Source: Gonatopus flavifemur
Taxonomy: Eukaryota > Arthropoda > Insecta > Hymenoptera > Dryinidae
Reading direction: 5' to 3'
Assembly (NCBI GenBank): GCA_018340375.1
Contig: JAFFJZ010000006.1
Coordinates: 20,094,001 to 20,158,000 of the forward strand
DNA length: 64,000 bases
The position numbers were made by a program, and so were the translations under genes. The notes below the pieces were generated by a model. The model made no database searches. It had not been told where the DNA came from and saw only the letters and a program-made list of their open reading frames with translations. Below, piece by piece: positions 11,602-22,185 of this stretch (positions are counted from its first letter, which is position 1; each line of letters starts with the position of its first letter).

Positions 11602-11865
11602 CACGGAGAAAAAGGTATCTTAAAAAGTACCATAATTTATGGATTTTCTGCGCTGGTCAGACCGAGTCTAAATATTTACCTAAAAACCTCTAAAAGTACC
11701 ATAATGTCTTGGACTTTTATACGGAAGGTACCATACTTATTTCAAAAAGTCCAAGAAATTATGGTACTTTTAGAGATTCATGCAAGTGAATATTCCGACT
11801 CGGGTCAGACCAGCGCTGAAAATCCATAAATTATGGTATTTTTCAAGATATCTGTTTTCTCAGTG
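11602..11865. mobile_element. Fold-back MITE, CACGGAGAAAAA ends, TA duplication
   Basis: The arms pair over about 65 bases: CACGGAGAAAAAGGTATCTT with its inverse at the right end (TTTTCTCAGTG), and inside them ATAATTTATGGATTTTCTGC with GCTGAAAATCCATAAATTAT. TA flanks at 11600-11601 and 11866-11867. Sister elements are at 11929, 13355 and probably 41472. Confidence 0.85.
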
Positions 11866-11928
11866 TAAAATCATGGACTTGAAGTTTTACTCAATCAAAT
11901 TCTCTCTGAATTTCTTTGATTTCCTCTA

Positions 11929-13251
11929 CACGGAGAAAAATGCAGGTCGAAAATATAGTAATTTTAAATAGAAAATTGGAGAATATTTCTTAGAATCTGA
12001 GACTATTCCTTAAGTTTGTAATAAAGGTGAAACAGTTCAAAAACAATGATAATATACAAAAATTTCAATACTCAGCAGATCGTAGAAGCTAATATGAACA
12101 TTCCAAAAGTCGTGCATGAAATTTTACAAAGTGAATAACAATATTTTGACATCTGATTTTCGAAATGTCGTTATTCACTTTGTAAAATTTCATGCGTGAC
12201 TTTTGGGATGTTCATATTTGTTTCTATCGTCTGTTAAGTATTGATAGTTTTTCATTGTTTCTCAACTACAAACTTAAGAAATATTTTCAGATTTTAAGAA
12301 ACATCCTCCAATTTTCTATTAAGGGACCGGTAGTTCCGGTTAGAATTTTGAAAAAATTCATTTTTTTTTTATAACATTTCATGTAACCTTGTACCTGCAA
12401 AAATCACCTCCTAAAATTTCATAATGAAATTCGAAAAAAGTAAGAGAGTTGCAGGGATGGGCAACCGGGAGTATTTTCGTACTCCTGGAGTATTTTGAGT
12501 GGGGTACTTTCTTGTCTTGTGTAAAATATGTTGTCATATGGGGTCAACAAGAAGTATTCCTTACTGAAAATACTCCAGGAGTACAAAAATGCCCATCCTT
12601 GGAGAGTTTTAGTGATTCAAATGTTCTTAAAATTCATAGTGAACAAACTTCAAACGCGTTTTACCTCAAATAGCATTTTTTCAAACTGCGCTGACTTATT
12701 CTCCGCAACCACTAGATAGATTCGTTTTATTCTTGGTGGATTTGTTTATTTTGATCTCCTCTACCGTAATCCACCAGAAAATTGCAGAAAAATTGGTGAG
12801 AAAAATTGGGCAAAGGGAAAAAAGGTGGAAAAATACGTGTTTTTTACATCGCTTTTTTCACAAAGCCGTCATTTGGTTTTTTTTTTTTAATTTTTCATAA
12901 GTAGGTGGTGAATTACGATGTGAACTACCTTCCTCTTTGAAATGCTCCTTGAAATTTCTGTTTGAGACATGCCAGTTTTGAGATTATCTCAACGCAGTGT
13001 GAGGGTCTCATTTTCGAGGACTCGACTTTGGCGCCTTGTAGTAAATAATGATCGATAGAAAAACAAAAGGGAAAAAAATTTGTATACACTCCCAAAAGAT
13101 GTACAAATTGAAGGCAAAAGCTTGTATAAAGTTTTGTAATAGAAGAAACAAGAAACAAAAAGTCCAAATATGGGTGGTTTTTTTAGTTTTGAAACCGGTA
13201 CTAGTCCCTTAAAGATTATTATATTTCCGAACTGCAGCATTTTTCTCCGTG
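11929..13251. mobile_element. Fold-back element, CACGGAGAAAAATGC ends, split by a TTAA insertion
   Basis: The left arm is CACGGAGAAAAATGC, then a segment ending AATAGAAAATTGGAG. The right arm is split: CTCCAATTTTCTA at 12308-12320 and, beyond the insert, AGATTATTATATTTCC to TTTTTCTCCGTG at 13251. A second inner hairpin (TCGTGCATGAAATTTTACAA) lies at 12110-12205. Flanks are TA and TG. Without the insert the element would be about 433 bp. Confidence 0.8.
12323..13208. mobile_element. Non-autonomous TTAA-flanked element nested in a fold-back element
   Basis: TTAA lies at 12319-12322 and 13209-13212. The ends are GGGACCGGTAGTTCCGGTT and AACCGGTACTAGTCCC (12323 and 13208). Inner inverted words include AAAAACACGTATTTTTCC and T-rich tracts. 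No long ORF was found. Removing it together with one TTAA rebuilds the right arm of the 11929-13251 element. Confidence 0.8.
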
Positions 13252-13354
13252 TGAAAGATTCAACGCACAGGTTTCCCTACTTTGCCTTTCTTCGAATCTC
13301 TATGAAAATTCTTGAACTCCTCTGAAACTTCCTGAATCCTTCTGAAAAACTCAA

Positions 13355-13551
13355 CACGGAGAAAAAAGATCTGCTAAAAAGTCCCATACTTTATAGTGTT
13401 TGGGCATCATTCTTGTCCAGATCAAATTATTTACATGAAAATATCTACAAAAGTAGTATACTTCTTTAGGACAGTCCAAGCCATTATGGTACTTTTACAG
13501 GTATTCCTACTATAAAGTATGGTACTTCTTAGCAGACTTTTTTTCTCCGTG
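13355..13551. mobile_element. Fold-back MITE, CACGGAGAAAAA ends
   Basis: CACGGAGAAAAAAGATCTGC pairs with the inverse of GCAGACTTTTTTTCTCCGTG, followed inward by AAAAAGTCCCATACTTTATAG and CTATAAAGTATGGTACTTCTT. It is a relative of 11602-11865. The flanking dinucleotides differ (AA and CG). Confidence 0.8.
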
Positions 13552-14394
13552 CGTGCACAATTTTTCCAAATCCACCAGGCTCTGAATTTTTCTAAATCTT
13601 CCTGAATCAATTGAAATTTTCAGGGAAATTCGTATACCAGGGAATCATATCGGTTTCCTTTGGATTCAATGGGATATTGGAAACAAGCATGAATCCATTC
13701 ACGTCCAGACTGTCCAGCGTGGACTGCGTCTCAACCTCAAACTTCATTCCGAGCTGGACTCCTTGATCCTCCGATGATCCTCTTTGCGCAGTCACTTCCA
13801 AATCAAATATGAATGCAAGGTTCTTTGTTCGGAAATGAAATTTAAGTTATCTCATAACTCCCAACTAGATTACGATGATCCAATTATTGTCTTTCCGAAT
13901 CAGATTTGGAGTTCACCCACTTTCGCGAAGATCCAAGTCTGTCGTGATAATTGTTCAGGAAAAGGAAACTTTTTCTAATTCACAATAATCCAAGTGAAGT
14001 GAAAAATTATCTATCTAAAAAATCTTGTGGAAACCACAAAACCTTCACCACCCGATGAATCGATACATAAACAATCATCTACACGAGATACCTTAACGCG
14101 AAACATTATTTAAGAGAATCCCAGGGAACAGCTGGTGCATGAAAAGTTTGAGACGTTATGAGTTCAATTTTGCTTAATTTATGTTATAGAAAAAACTTTC
14201 GCCAGCGGATCGCGCCAACTGTTGACCGCGGTAATCTGAATTTTAATAATTTAATTAATCGATTGAAAATAAAATGTAACGTAACAGGATATAAATACTC
14301 GAGAACAACAATGACACTTTTATCGGGGTAACGTATTCACACGTGTTCTTGTTTTGTTTCTTGTTTTTCACGCGATAACGGTTATCTCTCTTAC

Positions 14395-14586
14395 CTCTGC
14401 TGGGAAAGCATGATTGTTTACGCGATGTTCCGAACCATGATCGTCATTTAATCCATAATGAATGTAAATCTCTTCGAACTGATAATGATACGCGAGAGGT
14501 CCTCCGGTTATATTGACTCGTATTTTCGCTTCCTTTTCCGTCCTAAATACCAGAGATTGGCCGGTATTATATAATCTCCCAGCGAC
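14395..14586 (-). CDS. CA10: Carbonic anhydrase-related protein (CARP X/XI, CA10-like), internal exon with the altered active site
   Basis: This is the third visible coding exon, 192 bp and 64 codons in phase 0, bounded by an acceptor (TTTTGTTCACAG) and a donor (GAG, then GTAAGAGA). The product begins VAGRLYNTGQSLVF and ends GSEHRVNNHAFPAE. This matches the central beta-sheet of the alpha-carbonic anhydrase fold. The GSEH motif is kept, but the segment holding the first two zinc ligands reads EIYIHYG instead of the catalytic form FHFHWG. His94 is therefore Tyr while His96 remains. Loss of zinc ligands is typical of CARPs, which are non-enzymatic and linked to secreted or neuronal surface functions in other animals. 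The next exon, with the third ligand position, was not found to the left within the window. Confidence 0.93.
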
Positions 14587-14742
14587 CTGTGAACAAAATA
14601 ACAAAAAATGTATGTGTTGACGAAAAAAAGATAAATGACGGTATCTTCTCGGCACGATGTATTTCTCAAACATTTAATTTCCGTTCACGGTCAGTCAAAA
14701 ATAAGGGATCGATACTTTTGTAAAATCTATTTGACGATCGAA

Positions 14743-14768
<26 letters not shown>
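14743..14768. repeat. (GA)n microsatellite
   Basis: An uninterrupted AG/GA tract of about 26 bases in the CARP intron, upstream of the third visible exon in gene orientation. Confidence 0.9.
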
Positions 14769-14773
<5 letters not shown>

Positions 14774-15325
14774 GAAAGAGAGTTGGAGGAAATTAAGGCA
14801 ATGAAGATAATAAGTTTGAAATTAACGTCTTAAGGATGAATTATTTGATTTCTCTTTCTCCTCCCTTTCTTTCCTCTGACACTACCAAGTTGGAAAGTAT
14901 CCTCGAAATTGAGGAACGAGATCGGTCCGCCGATAGATTCTCTACATGTACCGCACCGCTCCTATCTCTCCAATCTCATTGTTAACAAACGGATTGATGT
15001 CAAAATTTATTATGAAGTATATTCCTCGGTTCAGATAATTATCACTTTACGTTGAATTTATATTCCTCGAAATTAATGTTCAACTTTTTTATTGAATTAA
15101 TGTCAGGTGTTCTTTTTCAAAACTCTTTCGAGGGTAATGCAAATCAATCGATTTATTTATTGTTAACAATGTAGCGGCAAAAAATGTGTGCCATTGTGTG
15201 TATAATACTGAGAATTTTGCAGTGTCATTGAAGGCGAGCTTCAATTCTTGATTGTTGAAATCATAAAAAAGAATTGAACGGAAGATCTTCCAAGTTTGAA
15301 ACAGGGTTCGCCGAATTTCTGCCAC

Positions 15326-16451
15326 CCCAGACAACATTGAGAGTTCTAAAAGAATCCTTCCGGAGCACCAAAAGTAATCGAAAGAATTCTGGTAAAATAT
15401 ATTCAGAACTCTGAAATGTCCAACCAATAGAGCATTCTTGGTGTTCTTTTTCCATCATATTAGAATTCATTATGAACTCACTAGAGAATTCTTTGAGAAC
15501 ATTGAAAGTATAAATAAAGAGCAAATTAAGACTTTTCAAGAAACTCGTTTCTAAAAGGAGTTTTTTTGAATTTCAAATGTATCTGTTAATTGCAGAGTTT
15601 CATAAATTGGATAATATAAAACTAGTTTACATTGGGTACATTGAAATCAATAAACAGTTTTATCCAACCACCTATTTGAATGATTTTTTATTCGTTTGTT
15701 GTTAAATATTTTTCCCTGCCTGCACATAAGAAGAATTTATATTCAACATTGGAATTTGGGAGAATTCAACGTACATTCTGATGTATAAGAATTTAGTTTT
15801 GAATGTGGACAAATTTTTGTTTCAAAATTATTCTTCAAAGAAGTGTAATTGCAATCCCTATAAAACTATCGTCAATTTTTGATGTCAGTTATTTTCGAAA
15901 TATTCATATTTTAAATAACACAAATCTCTCGGTATACCGATGAAATCACCCCCCGGAACGTTTTATTTGAGATTTTTTAATATTTATTCAATTTTTCGTA
16001 TCGATAACGATTATTTATTACAATTCTTCATGAAAGCATGAATATTAGTGCGATAAGAGAACATGAATTACTTGAATCTTAGGGTGAAAAAAAGAAACCC
16101 CAAAAAGATATTTAAAACTTCCGCCAATAAGTTGGTTTAGCATGTACGAACTGAAAAACATATATGATCTTATTAGCTCCATCTACATTTTCAACGAATC
16201 CGCAAATAATTCTTCCGGATTGAATAGAGAACACCGCACGAGTCAATATCATTGGACATTTCAGAATTCTTAAATCGCATTTTAAGAGTTGTTTTCGAAC
16301 ATTTTACAAACTTCCTGAATCATTCAGAAGAATTCTTTGAGAAGCCCATACGTTCTAAATGAATACTGAAAGAATTCAATGCTGAGAGTTCTTGAGAAGT
16401 TCATGTTGAGAACTCATATGGCATTCTTTCGAAACTATCTCGCTGTCTGGA
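15326..16451. mobile_element. Element with CCCAGACA ends and GAATTCTT words
   Basis: The left end is CCCAGACAACATTGAGAGTT and the right end TCGCTGTCTGG plus A. AC flanks both sides if the last base of the right end has mutated from G to A (15324-15325 and 16452-16453). Degenerate AAGAATTCTT and GAGAACTC words occur near both ends. The middle is AT-rich and non-coding. The ends match those at 16774 and 17198. Confidence 0.6.
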
Positions 16452-16524
16452 ACCTGTGGTTTTAATCAGGGTTTCAATCTATTTAAACTGGCCTGGATTT
16501 TTTGAAAAAATTCTGGCTAAAATA

Positions 16525-17086
16525 CACCCTGAGAAAAATGAAAATAGTGAAAAAACGATAATAACAAGGAAAGGAATTGATTTTAAATAGTGAACTGATT
16601 ATCATACTTTTGTTCTTTTTTTTTTCAATATCACTATAAATTTTATTTTAATTAATCTGTATTTATTGCCTGTAAATGAAAGAACAGCGAATTGATATTC
16701 ATTAAATATTCTCAGTCAATAGGAATCAAAGTTCGTTTCAGTGAAATAATATTCAATTATATTAAACAAATATCCCAGACAGCAAAAATAACCCGTTTGA
16801 ATTCTTGAAGACTTCTTAATGAGTTCTTGGAACAGTCCCCGTTATGTCAGTGAAAATGAATTCAAAACGAATACATGTTGAATCCCTGGAGAATTCTTCA
16901 TGAACTCACAACATGAATTCTTTCTGAACAGTAAGTTGTTCATCAAGAATTCAATTTGAATTCAAAGTATTCATAATGAATTCATGTTTACTGTCATAAC
17001 GGGAGCTCTTCGTGGGGACTCTTTTGCTGTATGGGATTTAGTTCAAAATATTTTTCCAATATAATCAAACTGTTGTTTTCTCGGTG
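16525..17086. mobile_element. CACNGAGAAAA-type element hosting a second element
   Basis: CACCCTGAGAAAAATG faces the inverse of GTTGTTTTCTCGGTG. Flanks are TA and CA. The complete CCCAGACAGC element at 16774-17035 sits inside, and without it the outer element would be about 298 bp. Confidence 0.6.
16774..17035. mobile_element. 262-bp element, CCCAGACAGCAAAA ends, duplication AT, GAATTC words
   Basis: CCCAGACAGCAAAAATAACC faces the inverse of ACTCTTTTGCTGTATGGG, with AT at 16772-16773 and 17036-17037. The interior is a chain of TTGAATTCTTGAAG and CATGAATTC words in both orientations, plus ACTGTCATAACGGG, a phrase also present at 41983. Confidence 0.85.
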
Positions 17087-17689
17087 CATGTGCATTCATT
17101 ACCTCAAAAGGGAGCAGTTTTGAAGAGTGAAAAGTCCATTGCGTTTGTGTACCGGTTACCTCAAAGGTTCTGCTTCATATTCAGGTAACTGTAATGTCCC
17201 AGACAGCACCACCACTTCACGAAGAATTCTCGAAGAAGACATTTAGAACGCCTCAGTTTTTGGGAGAATTCATTTTGTATCCCCAGAATCATCCAAATTA
17301 ATTCCATGAGACATCAACATGTACACCCGTTATGCGACTAAACATGAAGACATATGGAAGGTTAAAAAGAATACCCAGTCCACCCAAGAGAACTCATATT
17401 GAACGCCATTAGGGATACATTCTGAGCACATAACGTATTCAGTTTTGAATACAATTTACGTGCATAATGATATCGGTTTTGAATCCATTTTGCGTGCATA
17501 ATAATGGTATCAGTTTTTAATGCTCGTTGAATAAACAAATAAACGAATGAAATAGTTACTTTGATGATGTTTGAAAAAAGCAGACTCAACGGTTTCAAAA
17601 ACTTTCGCTTTAAAAAATAATGTATACCATTTTTCAAAGGTTAGTTATGGAAAAAATTCTAATTTCAAATATGGAAATACCGTACAATG

Positions 17690-18015
17690 TCTTTTTTCAG
17701 ACTTTTTTCAGACTTTTTCAGAGGTTTTCAATTTTTTTTCCAGACAAATAGGAACGAAATTGCACTCTGAAAAAACTCTAACAAAACTCCGAAAAATTTC
17801 TAACATTTTCCTGATTATTGAAGTAAAATTTTTTCATTTTCAAACATTTTTTCACATATGATATTTGAATTTAGAATATGAATGTATTCATATAATTTTG
17901 AAAATTTTTAATAGTCAGAAATTCCTCAGAGTTTTGTCAGAATTCTATCAGAGTGCAATTTCGTTCCTATTTGTCTGAAAAACTCTGAAAACCTCTAAAA
18001 AAAGTCTGAAAAAGT
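17690..18015. mobile_element. Fold-back repeat with CAGACTTTTTCAGAG arms
   Basis: Arms of about 100 bases pair around an AT-rich loop. AGGTTTTCA...CCAGACAAATAGGAACGAAA at 17722-17761 pairs with TTTCGTTCCTATTTGTCTG and AAAACCTCTAAAAAAAGTCT at 17962-18006. Exact ends and a duplication were not resolved. Confidence 0.65.
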
Positions 18016-18041
18016 TTATACAGAATGTTCCTAAAATATTA

Positions 18042-18163
18042 GAGGTGGGCGAATCTTGACGAAGCGAATCTTTTGTATAAAATACTTATCGAGTTTTGAT
18101 AAAAATTTTGTAGAATTCGATACAAATTGAACATTTCTTTTATACAAAAGATTCGCCCACCTC
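18042..18163. mobile_element. 122-bp MITE, GAGGTGGGCGAATC ends, TA duplication
   Basis: GAGGTGGGCGAATC at the left pairs exactly with GATTCGCCCACCTC at the right, with TA at 18040-18041 and 18164-18165. The inner arms TCTTTTGTATAAAA and TTTTATACAAAAGA also pair. TA duplication with short ends fits a Tc1/mariner-type MITE. Confidence 0.85.
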
Positions 18164-18663
18164 TAAAAAATATTAGATTTTTCATCAAATTTTCAGAAAT
18201 TCTCAGAGTTGTTTTTAGAGAAAAAGCGGAGTTTTTCAGAGATTGTTCATGATAATTTCAGCGAAATATTTTCGTACGGGACGTCAGGAACTTCTTCACC
18301 TGCGCTAAGTATGAACACTACCAAATTATGGGACCTTACAATGTTCAACGCAGAACTTTCAAAATTCCAACGTATTTTCCCTACGTTATACATAACACTT
18401 TCAAAGCATACTCTGATTTTCACAGTTCATACTGGCAATTCAACAGAAACAAAAAACAACGCTTTATGCATTATAATTTCATGAATTCCAAAAAGATTCA
18501 ATGAAATGAATGTTCGCTCTGAATTTCATAATGATCAAAATGAATCCCAAACTACTTTTGTCTCTCAACTATTATTAAAAATTTTGATACAATTTGAAAA
18601 TAGCATTCATCTTTTTTGCCCACAGTAAATCCTAACCTCAAAATATTTCATCATAGTATTAAA

Positions 18664-18982
18664 AGCGGCTCCATGGCTGACTGGTTAGCGCACTAACTTT
18701 CAGACATGGTTGTCCGTCAGGCTTGGGGGTTCGAATCCCTGACCAATCAGTTGCCTTTCTCGCTAGCGGTAATGCCGCGACAGGAGAAATGGCGGTTGGT
18801 GCGTCAACCAAAGTTACCCCGAAAGCGGATACCACACCGTATAGGGGAGACAGCGGTTGATAGGTCAGGGAATCTTACTTCTGCCGCGTAGGTTAGGTTG
18901 GAGGTTTCCTCCCCCGGTCCAATTGGTCCTGGCAGCGTAAGGTGACCGGGTTAGCAAAAATTGATTAAAAAAAAAAAAAAAA
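18664..18982 (+). mobile_element. Complete tRNA-derived SINE with 14-bp target duplication
   Basis: The 5' head has an A-box (TGGCTGACTGG at 18674-18684) and a perfect B-box (GGTTCGAATCC at 18728-18738), as in RNA polymerase III promoters. An unrelated body follows (GGTAATGCCGCGACAGGAGA to CCTGGCAGCGTAAGGTGACC), and then an A-rich tail at 18966-18982. The direct repeat ATCATAGTATTAAA flanks it exactly at 18650-18663 and 18983-18996, the mark of LINE-type retrotransposition. The body contains one 61-codon frame with no meaning as protein. The intact duplication suggests a fairly recent insertion. Confidence 0.95.
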
Positions 18983-19634
18983 ATCATAGTATTAAAGAGT
19001 TTGAATGTTATTCCATTAATGTCAATAATTATAGAATTATTTTATTTATTGCATGTTATTGCAATGAAATCAACTACCACTACACTTTGGTATTTTATCA
19101 TTTATTAGCTTTTATACTTGGATAAACAAAATCAATTTAAAGATTCCAAGCTTTGAATATGAATATTTTTACTCATTTTAAATGTCTGACATTTCAATGA
19201 ATATCAAATAACTTCTGAAAGAATTCAAGTTCTTGCTTTCATTTTATGTTCATTTGGACGAACTGAGAACACATCTTGAACTTCCGTGGGGATTCATGTT
19301 TTGTCGCATAATGGGTGTTCTTTTGGAATACCGTATGTGGTCTTGATGAATGTTTTGCGAGTTCTGATATGCACTCAATAAAAATTCTTTTTGGAGTCTT
19401 TTGGTACTGCATGTATTCTTTCAAATGACATATTGAATTCTCAAAAAAGAGTTCTCAAAGCATTCTGTTCTGTGAATTTTCTGCGAATTCAAAAGGGACT
19501 ACCGTAGTGCTGTCTGGGGTAACATTGTTCCTCACGTGGTTATGTAAGTGAGTAGGAAATTGTGAGTCACATGTGACCGGCTACTCAACGTTATGTGGTT
19601 TTTATGTAACATTTACGTAACTGTGTTCACTGGG

Positions 19635-20592
19635 TGAATGCTCATGCAATATAAAGCCAACACGTTCTTTTGATATTTTGACGATGTCAGCTAACCACTG
19701 ATATAAATACTATGGATACGAGATCGCTCGGTTGGAATAACAAATTCTTGTACCTGAAAAATGTACAAACCGCAGCCCCGCCTAGCAGGGGGGTGTGATA
19801 CTTTCTGATAATATGATACTATCTGTAGTATGATTTGTTCATGTTCATGTAACCAAAAAGTGGAATGTTATAACAATGGTATAAGGAAAGAAATGTTATG
19901 TATTGTTAACACTGATCTGTGATTGTTAATCAAGTCAATTAATAATAATAATAATTTTATAAAAACGGTATTAATGTGTACATAGGTTCAATTTTGACCA
20001 AAATTTTCAAATTTACCGCGTTTCATTAGTTCCAAACCCCCCTGCTAGTGGCGCAAAACGGTCCTCCAATTAGGGACAGGAAAATGGCGGCCATCCCGTA
20101 TCCATAGTATAGAGATCAGTGCAGCTAACTCACGCAACTCCACTTTTCGATCATTCAAAACGATTTTGTGGATTTTTTTCATGTTTTCTGGTGTCACCGT
20201 CTCATTTGGACGTCCACTGCAGCGTTCTGCATCATCGGTGTCTCTACGACCACGTTTGAAGTCAGCAAACCAAAGTTTTATTATGGTTTCTGATGGAGCG
20301 GAGTCCCTATAACACTTTTCAAGCCATCGCTTCGCTCGAACGGTATTTTTTTCCCATCAAGAAGCAGTGTAAAATTACAACACGAAATTGTTTTTGATCC
20401 ATTGTTTCCAAAATAACCAAAGTAGCGTCACTCTTAGTACAATAACTCACAAACCAATGAATAGAATATCATGAAATTTTGACAGCTGTCTTTTGAAGGT
20501 TAGTACTAACTGAAAAACAAGTGAATGCAGTGAAATTCGCGCTCGTGTGTTAGATATAAAATACTGAAACTTTCTTATACCCTACCAATAAT
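19635..20592 (-). pseudogene. Mariner transposase remnant, N-terminal half, split by a hAT-like MITE
   Basis: Translation of the minus strand from ATG at 20400-20402 gives MDQKQFRVVILHCFLMGKK, then after a one-base shift near 20342 a continuous KRWLEKCYRDSAPSETII...FADFKRGRRDTDDAERC and SGRPNETVTPENMKKIHKIV. This is the DNA-binding half of a mariner transposase, with the helix-turn-helix region and the GRP linker. The frame runs through RELA, is broken by the insert at 19696-20121, and resumes as DIVKISKERVGFILHEH down to about 19635, where another element end (GTTCACTGGG) cuts it off. The catalytic half is missing. The 5' end probably reaches 20592 (GGTAGGGTATAAGAAAGTTT on the minus strand). 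Confidence 0.9.
19696..20121. mobile_element. hAT-like MITE with 8-bp target duplication, inside the mariner
   Basis: The left end CACTGATATAAATACTATGG and the inverted right end CACTGATCTCTATACTATGG match over most of their length. The duplication CAGCTAAC is exact at 19688-19695 and 20122-20129, and 8 bp is the hAT length. Inner inverted motifs are CCGCCTAGCAGGGGGG and CCCCCCTGCTAGTGGCG. It is 426 bp with no ORF. Removing it restores the mariner frame across RELA/DIVK. Confidence 0.9.
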
Positions 20593-20924
20593 TGGAGTCA
20601 AAATTTAAAATTTTACCACCGAAATTAAAAACAGTTATGTTGCTGAAGTTTGAATCGTTTACTGAAACGGATTAGTAATAGAATAACGAAATACTCAACT
20701 GTTAACAAAGATCATAAGCACCAGTTTGGTTTATAAAATGAATTTTAACATTTATATTATTTCTTTCAAATCAATGAGATTTGCATGATGTATATCACAT
20801 AATGTGTGTAATTTGAAAAATTGTGAATTCAATAAAACATTTTAGTATTATGATATGTATTGATTATTTGGAGGAACTTTTCTTCGATTTTCACCACAAA
20901 AAGTTCAATTTGTCATTTACTTAA

Positions 20925-22181
20925 GGGGTAATATCACCTTGCGACTTTTTTTTTCACTTTTTTTTTTATTGGCTTAAACACTTCCTAAACTATCTCAGAA
21001 TGATAGGAAATGTCGATTATAGGGGAGAAAATATTTTAAGTTTATAAAAATAACGATTTTTTGCGCATAGTCGAGGAGCGAAATAAGCGATAGTTAGAGA
21101 GCGCTGGGGTTTTTCGGTAAGAGTTTTGAAATTTCGTTTGTATGGAATTTACCGATAATTTCTACTTCCAAGCCTTCAATTTTGAGTAATAGATGTCTCT
21201 ACTGATCTTATGTGGAGACTGAAAGAGCATTTGTTTAAACAAAATACGTTACAAAGGTCAAAAGTACGTACTTCGCTTACATGGCTCCTAAGACCATTTC
21301 TAGTGGCAAAGTGGTTCTCGATACAGCTGTATTTCTTGCTGTTTTACATTTCAATGATGGCTACAGAGGAATTCTCAAAGTAATGGAGCAATTGGGCATC
21401 ACAATTGGAGATGAATGTTATAATTTCTGCTCGGAAGCCGACGCGGTCCGTATTTCGCTTTCCGAGCGCTCCCTCACTGAAAAGGCTAAAGCTGCTCGTA
21501 AGGATGCAACTTCGTCCAGAAAAGATGAGAATCAAGAGAATCTCAATTTAGAAGGCCAATTGTATGGGGCAGGCATCGCGGATTAGAGGTAAAACAAAAA
21601 TTTCACTACAAACATACTACTTGAAACTTTGAACGCGTTTATCTCAAAACCATATCTCTGGAGTTGGCCGTACCGATAACTCTGCCAATTTTCAACCGAT
21701 TGCTTTGAAATTTTCACTATATCTTGAAAACATGATTATCTATAGAACAACGTAGGATTTTTTCGATATTTGGCGTTGAACCGATTTTATAGCCGGTTTT
21801 CGATCGATTTTTTCAGAGAAAACAGGTTCTTCAACTTCAAAACGATGCCATTTTTTTTAAATTCATTTTTCAAAAAAATCCTAGGATGTTCTATAGATTT
21901 CACCATATATTTTAAGAAAATCTTTGGTTTTTCGTTCTAGATCAAAAACTGTGACCTGTAGCGGTACGGCCGAGCAGGTGTATGAAAAGAAACGGCTTTT
22001 TTTCAGTCTACTTCCAAGCCTCTATTTTTTATTTAAAAAATCAAATAAAATATGTTTCTCATATCTAAAGACTAGTACTTTCATTAGTACAAAACCTTAT
22101 ATTAAAAAAAAAATTTTTTGACTCCACAGTAGGCCTTTGAAATGAAGCTCAGTTTGTCTGGTTACAAGGTGATATTACCCC
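20925..22181. mobile_element. TTAA-flanked transposon (Kolobok- or piggyBac-like) with a transposase-like ORF fragment
   Basis: TTAA lies at 20921-20924 and 22182-22185. The terminal repeats GGGGTAATATCACCTTG and CAAGGTGATATTACCCC are perfect over 17 bases. The element is 1257 bp and contains the ORF at 21281-21586, followed by non-coding inverted segments (ATTTTATAGCCGG, CTGTGACCTGTAGCGGTACG, AAGACTAGTACTTTCAT) that it shares with 4099-4807. It is too short to encode a full transposase, so it is an internally deleted copy. Confidence 0.85.
21281..21586 (+). pseudogene. C-terminal fragment of a transposase-like protein of the YGAGIAD-ending family
   Basis: The frame is open from 21239, and the first ATG at 21281 gives 101 aa. 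The visible sequence SSGKVVLDTAVFLAVLHFND GYRGILKVMEQLGI, then a charged lysine-rich helix (KAKAARKDATSSRKDENQE) and the end LYGAGIAD, resembles the C-termini of large insect and cnidarian proteins annotated as Mutator-like transposase domain proteins. I recall these proteins but could not search them. The element's TTAA ends suggest Kolobok rather than true Mutator. The catalytic core is absent, so this is a leftover of a deleted transposon. Upstream in-frame residues (KYVTKVKSTYFAY) may be the true continuation of the family sequence. Confidence 0.6.
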
Positions 22182-22185
22182 TTAA

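Larger units (their letters stand above)
10023..13642. repeat. Degenerate TCTCTGAAT word array with several nested elements
   Basis: Hundreds of bases consist of variants of TCTCTGAATTTCTCTGAATC, mixed with CAAAGCTTCCTCTGAAT. The same array fills the complete element at 36777-37948. The right boundary resembles an element end (TATACCAGGG then AA at 13633-13644), but the matching left end was not found. Later elements interrupt it at 10853, 11602, 11929 and 13355. A short related array lies at 25040-25420. Confidence 0.7.
13643..15325. other. Mostly single-copy intronic DNA around one coding exon
   Basis: Apart from the CARP exon at 14395-14586 and the GA tract at 14743-14768, no repeat element or RNA gene was recognised. 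A minus-strand open frame at 13607-13801 has protein-like composition, but it overlaps an element end and fits neither the CARP family nor its splice phase. Confidence 0.45.
17198..19518. mobile_element. 2.3-kb element, CCCAGACAGCAC ends, duplication GT, carrying nested repeats
   Basis: The left end is CCCAGACAGCACC and the right end GTGCTGTCTGGG, with GT at 17196-17197 and 19519-19520. GAATTCTTGAGAA words lie next to each end (17218-17440 and 19205-19490). The middle holds a fold-back (17690-18015), a 122-bp MITE (18042-18163) and a SINE (18664-18982). There is no transposase. Most of its length is later insertions. Confidence 0.8.

Noticed and set aside
13607..13801. Minus-strand frame MEVTAQRGSSEDQGVQLGMK...
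   Set aside because: It looks protein-like but does not match the CARP sequence expected after the 14395 exon, and it overlaps the end of the TCTCTGAAT array. No independent support.
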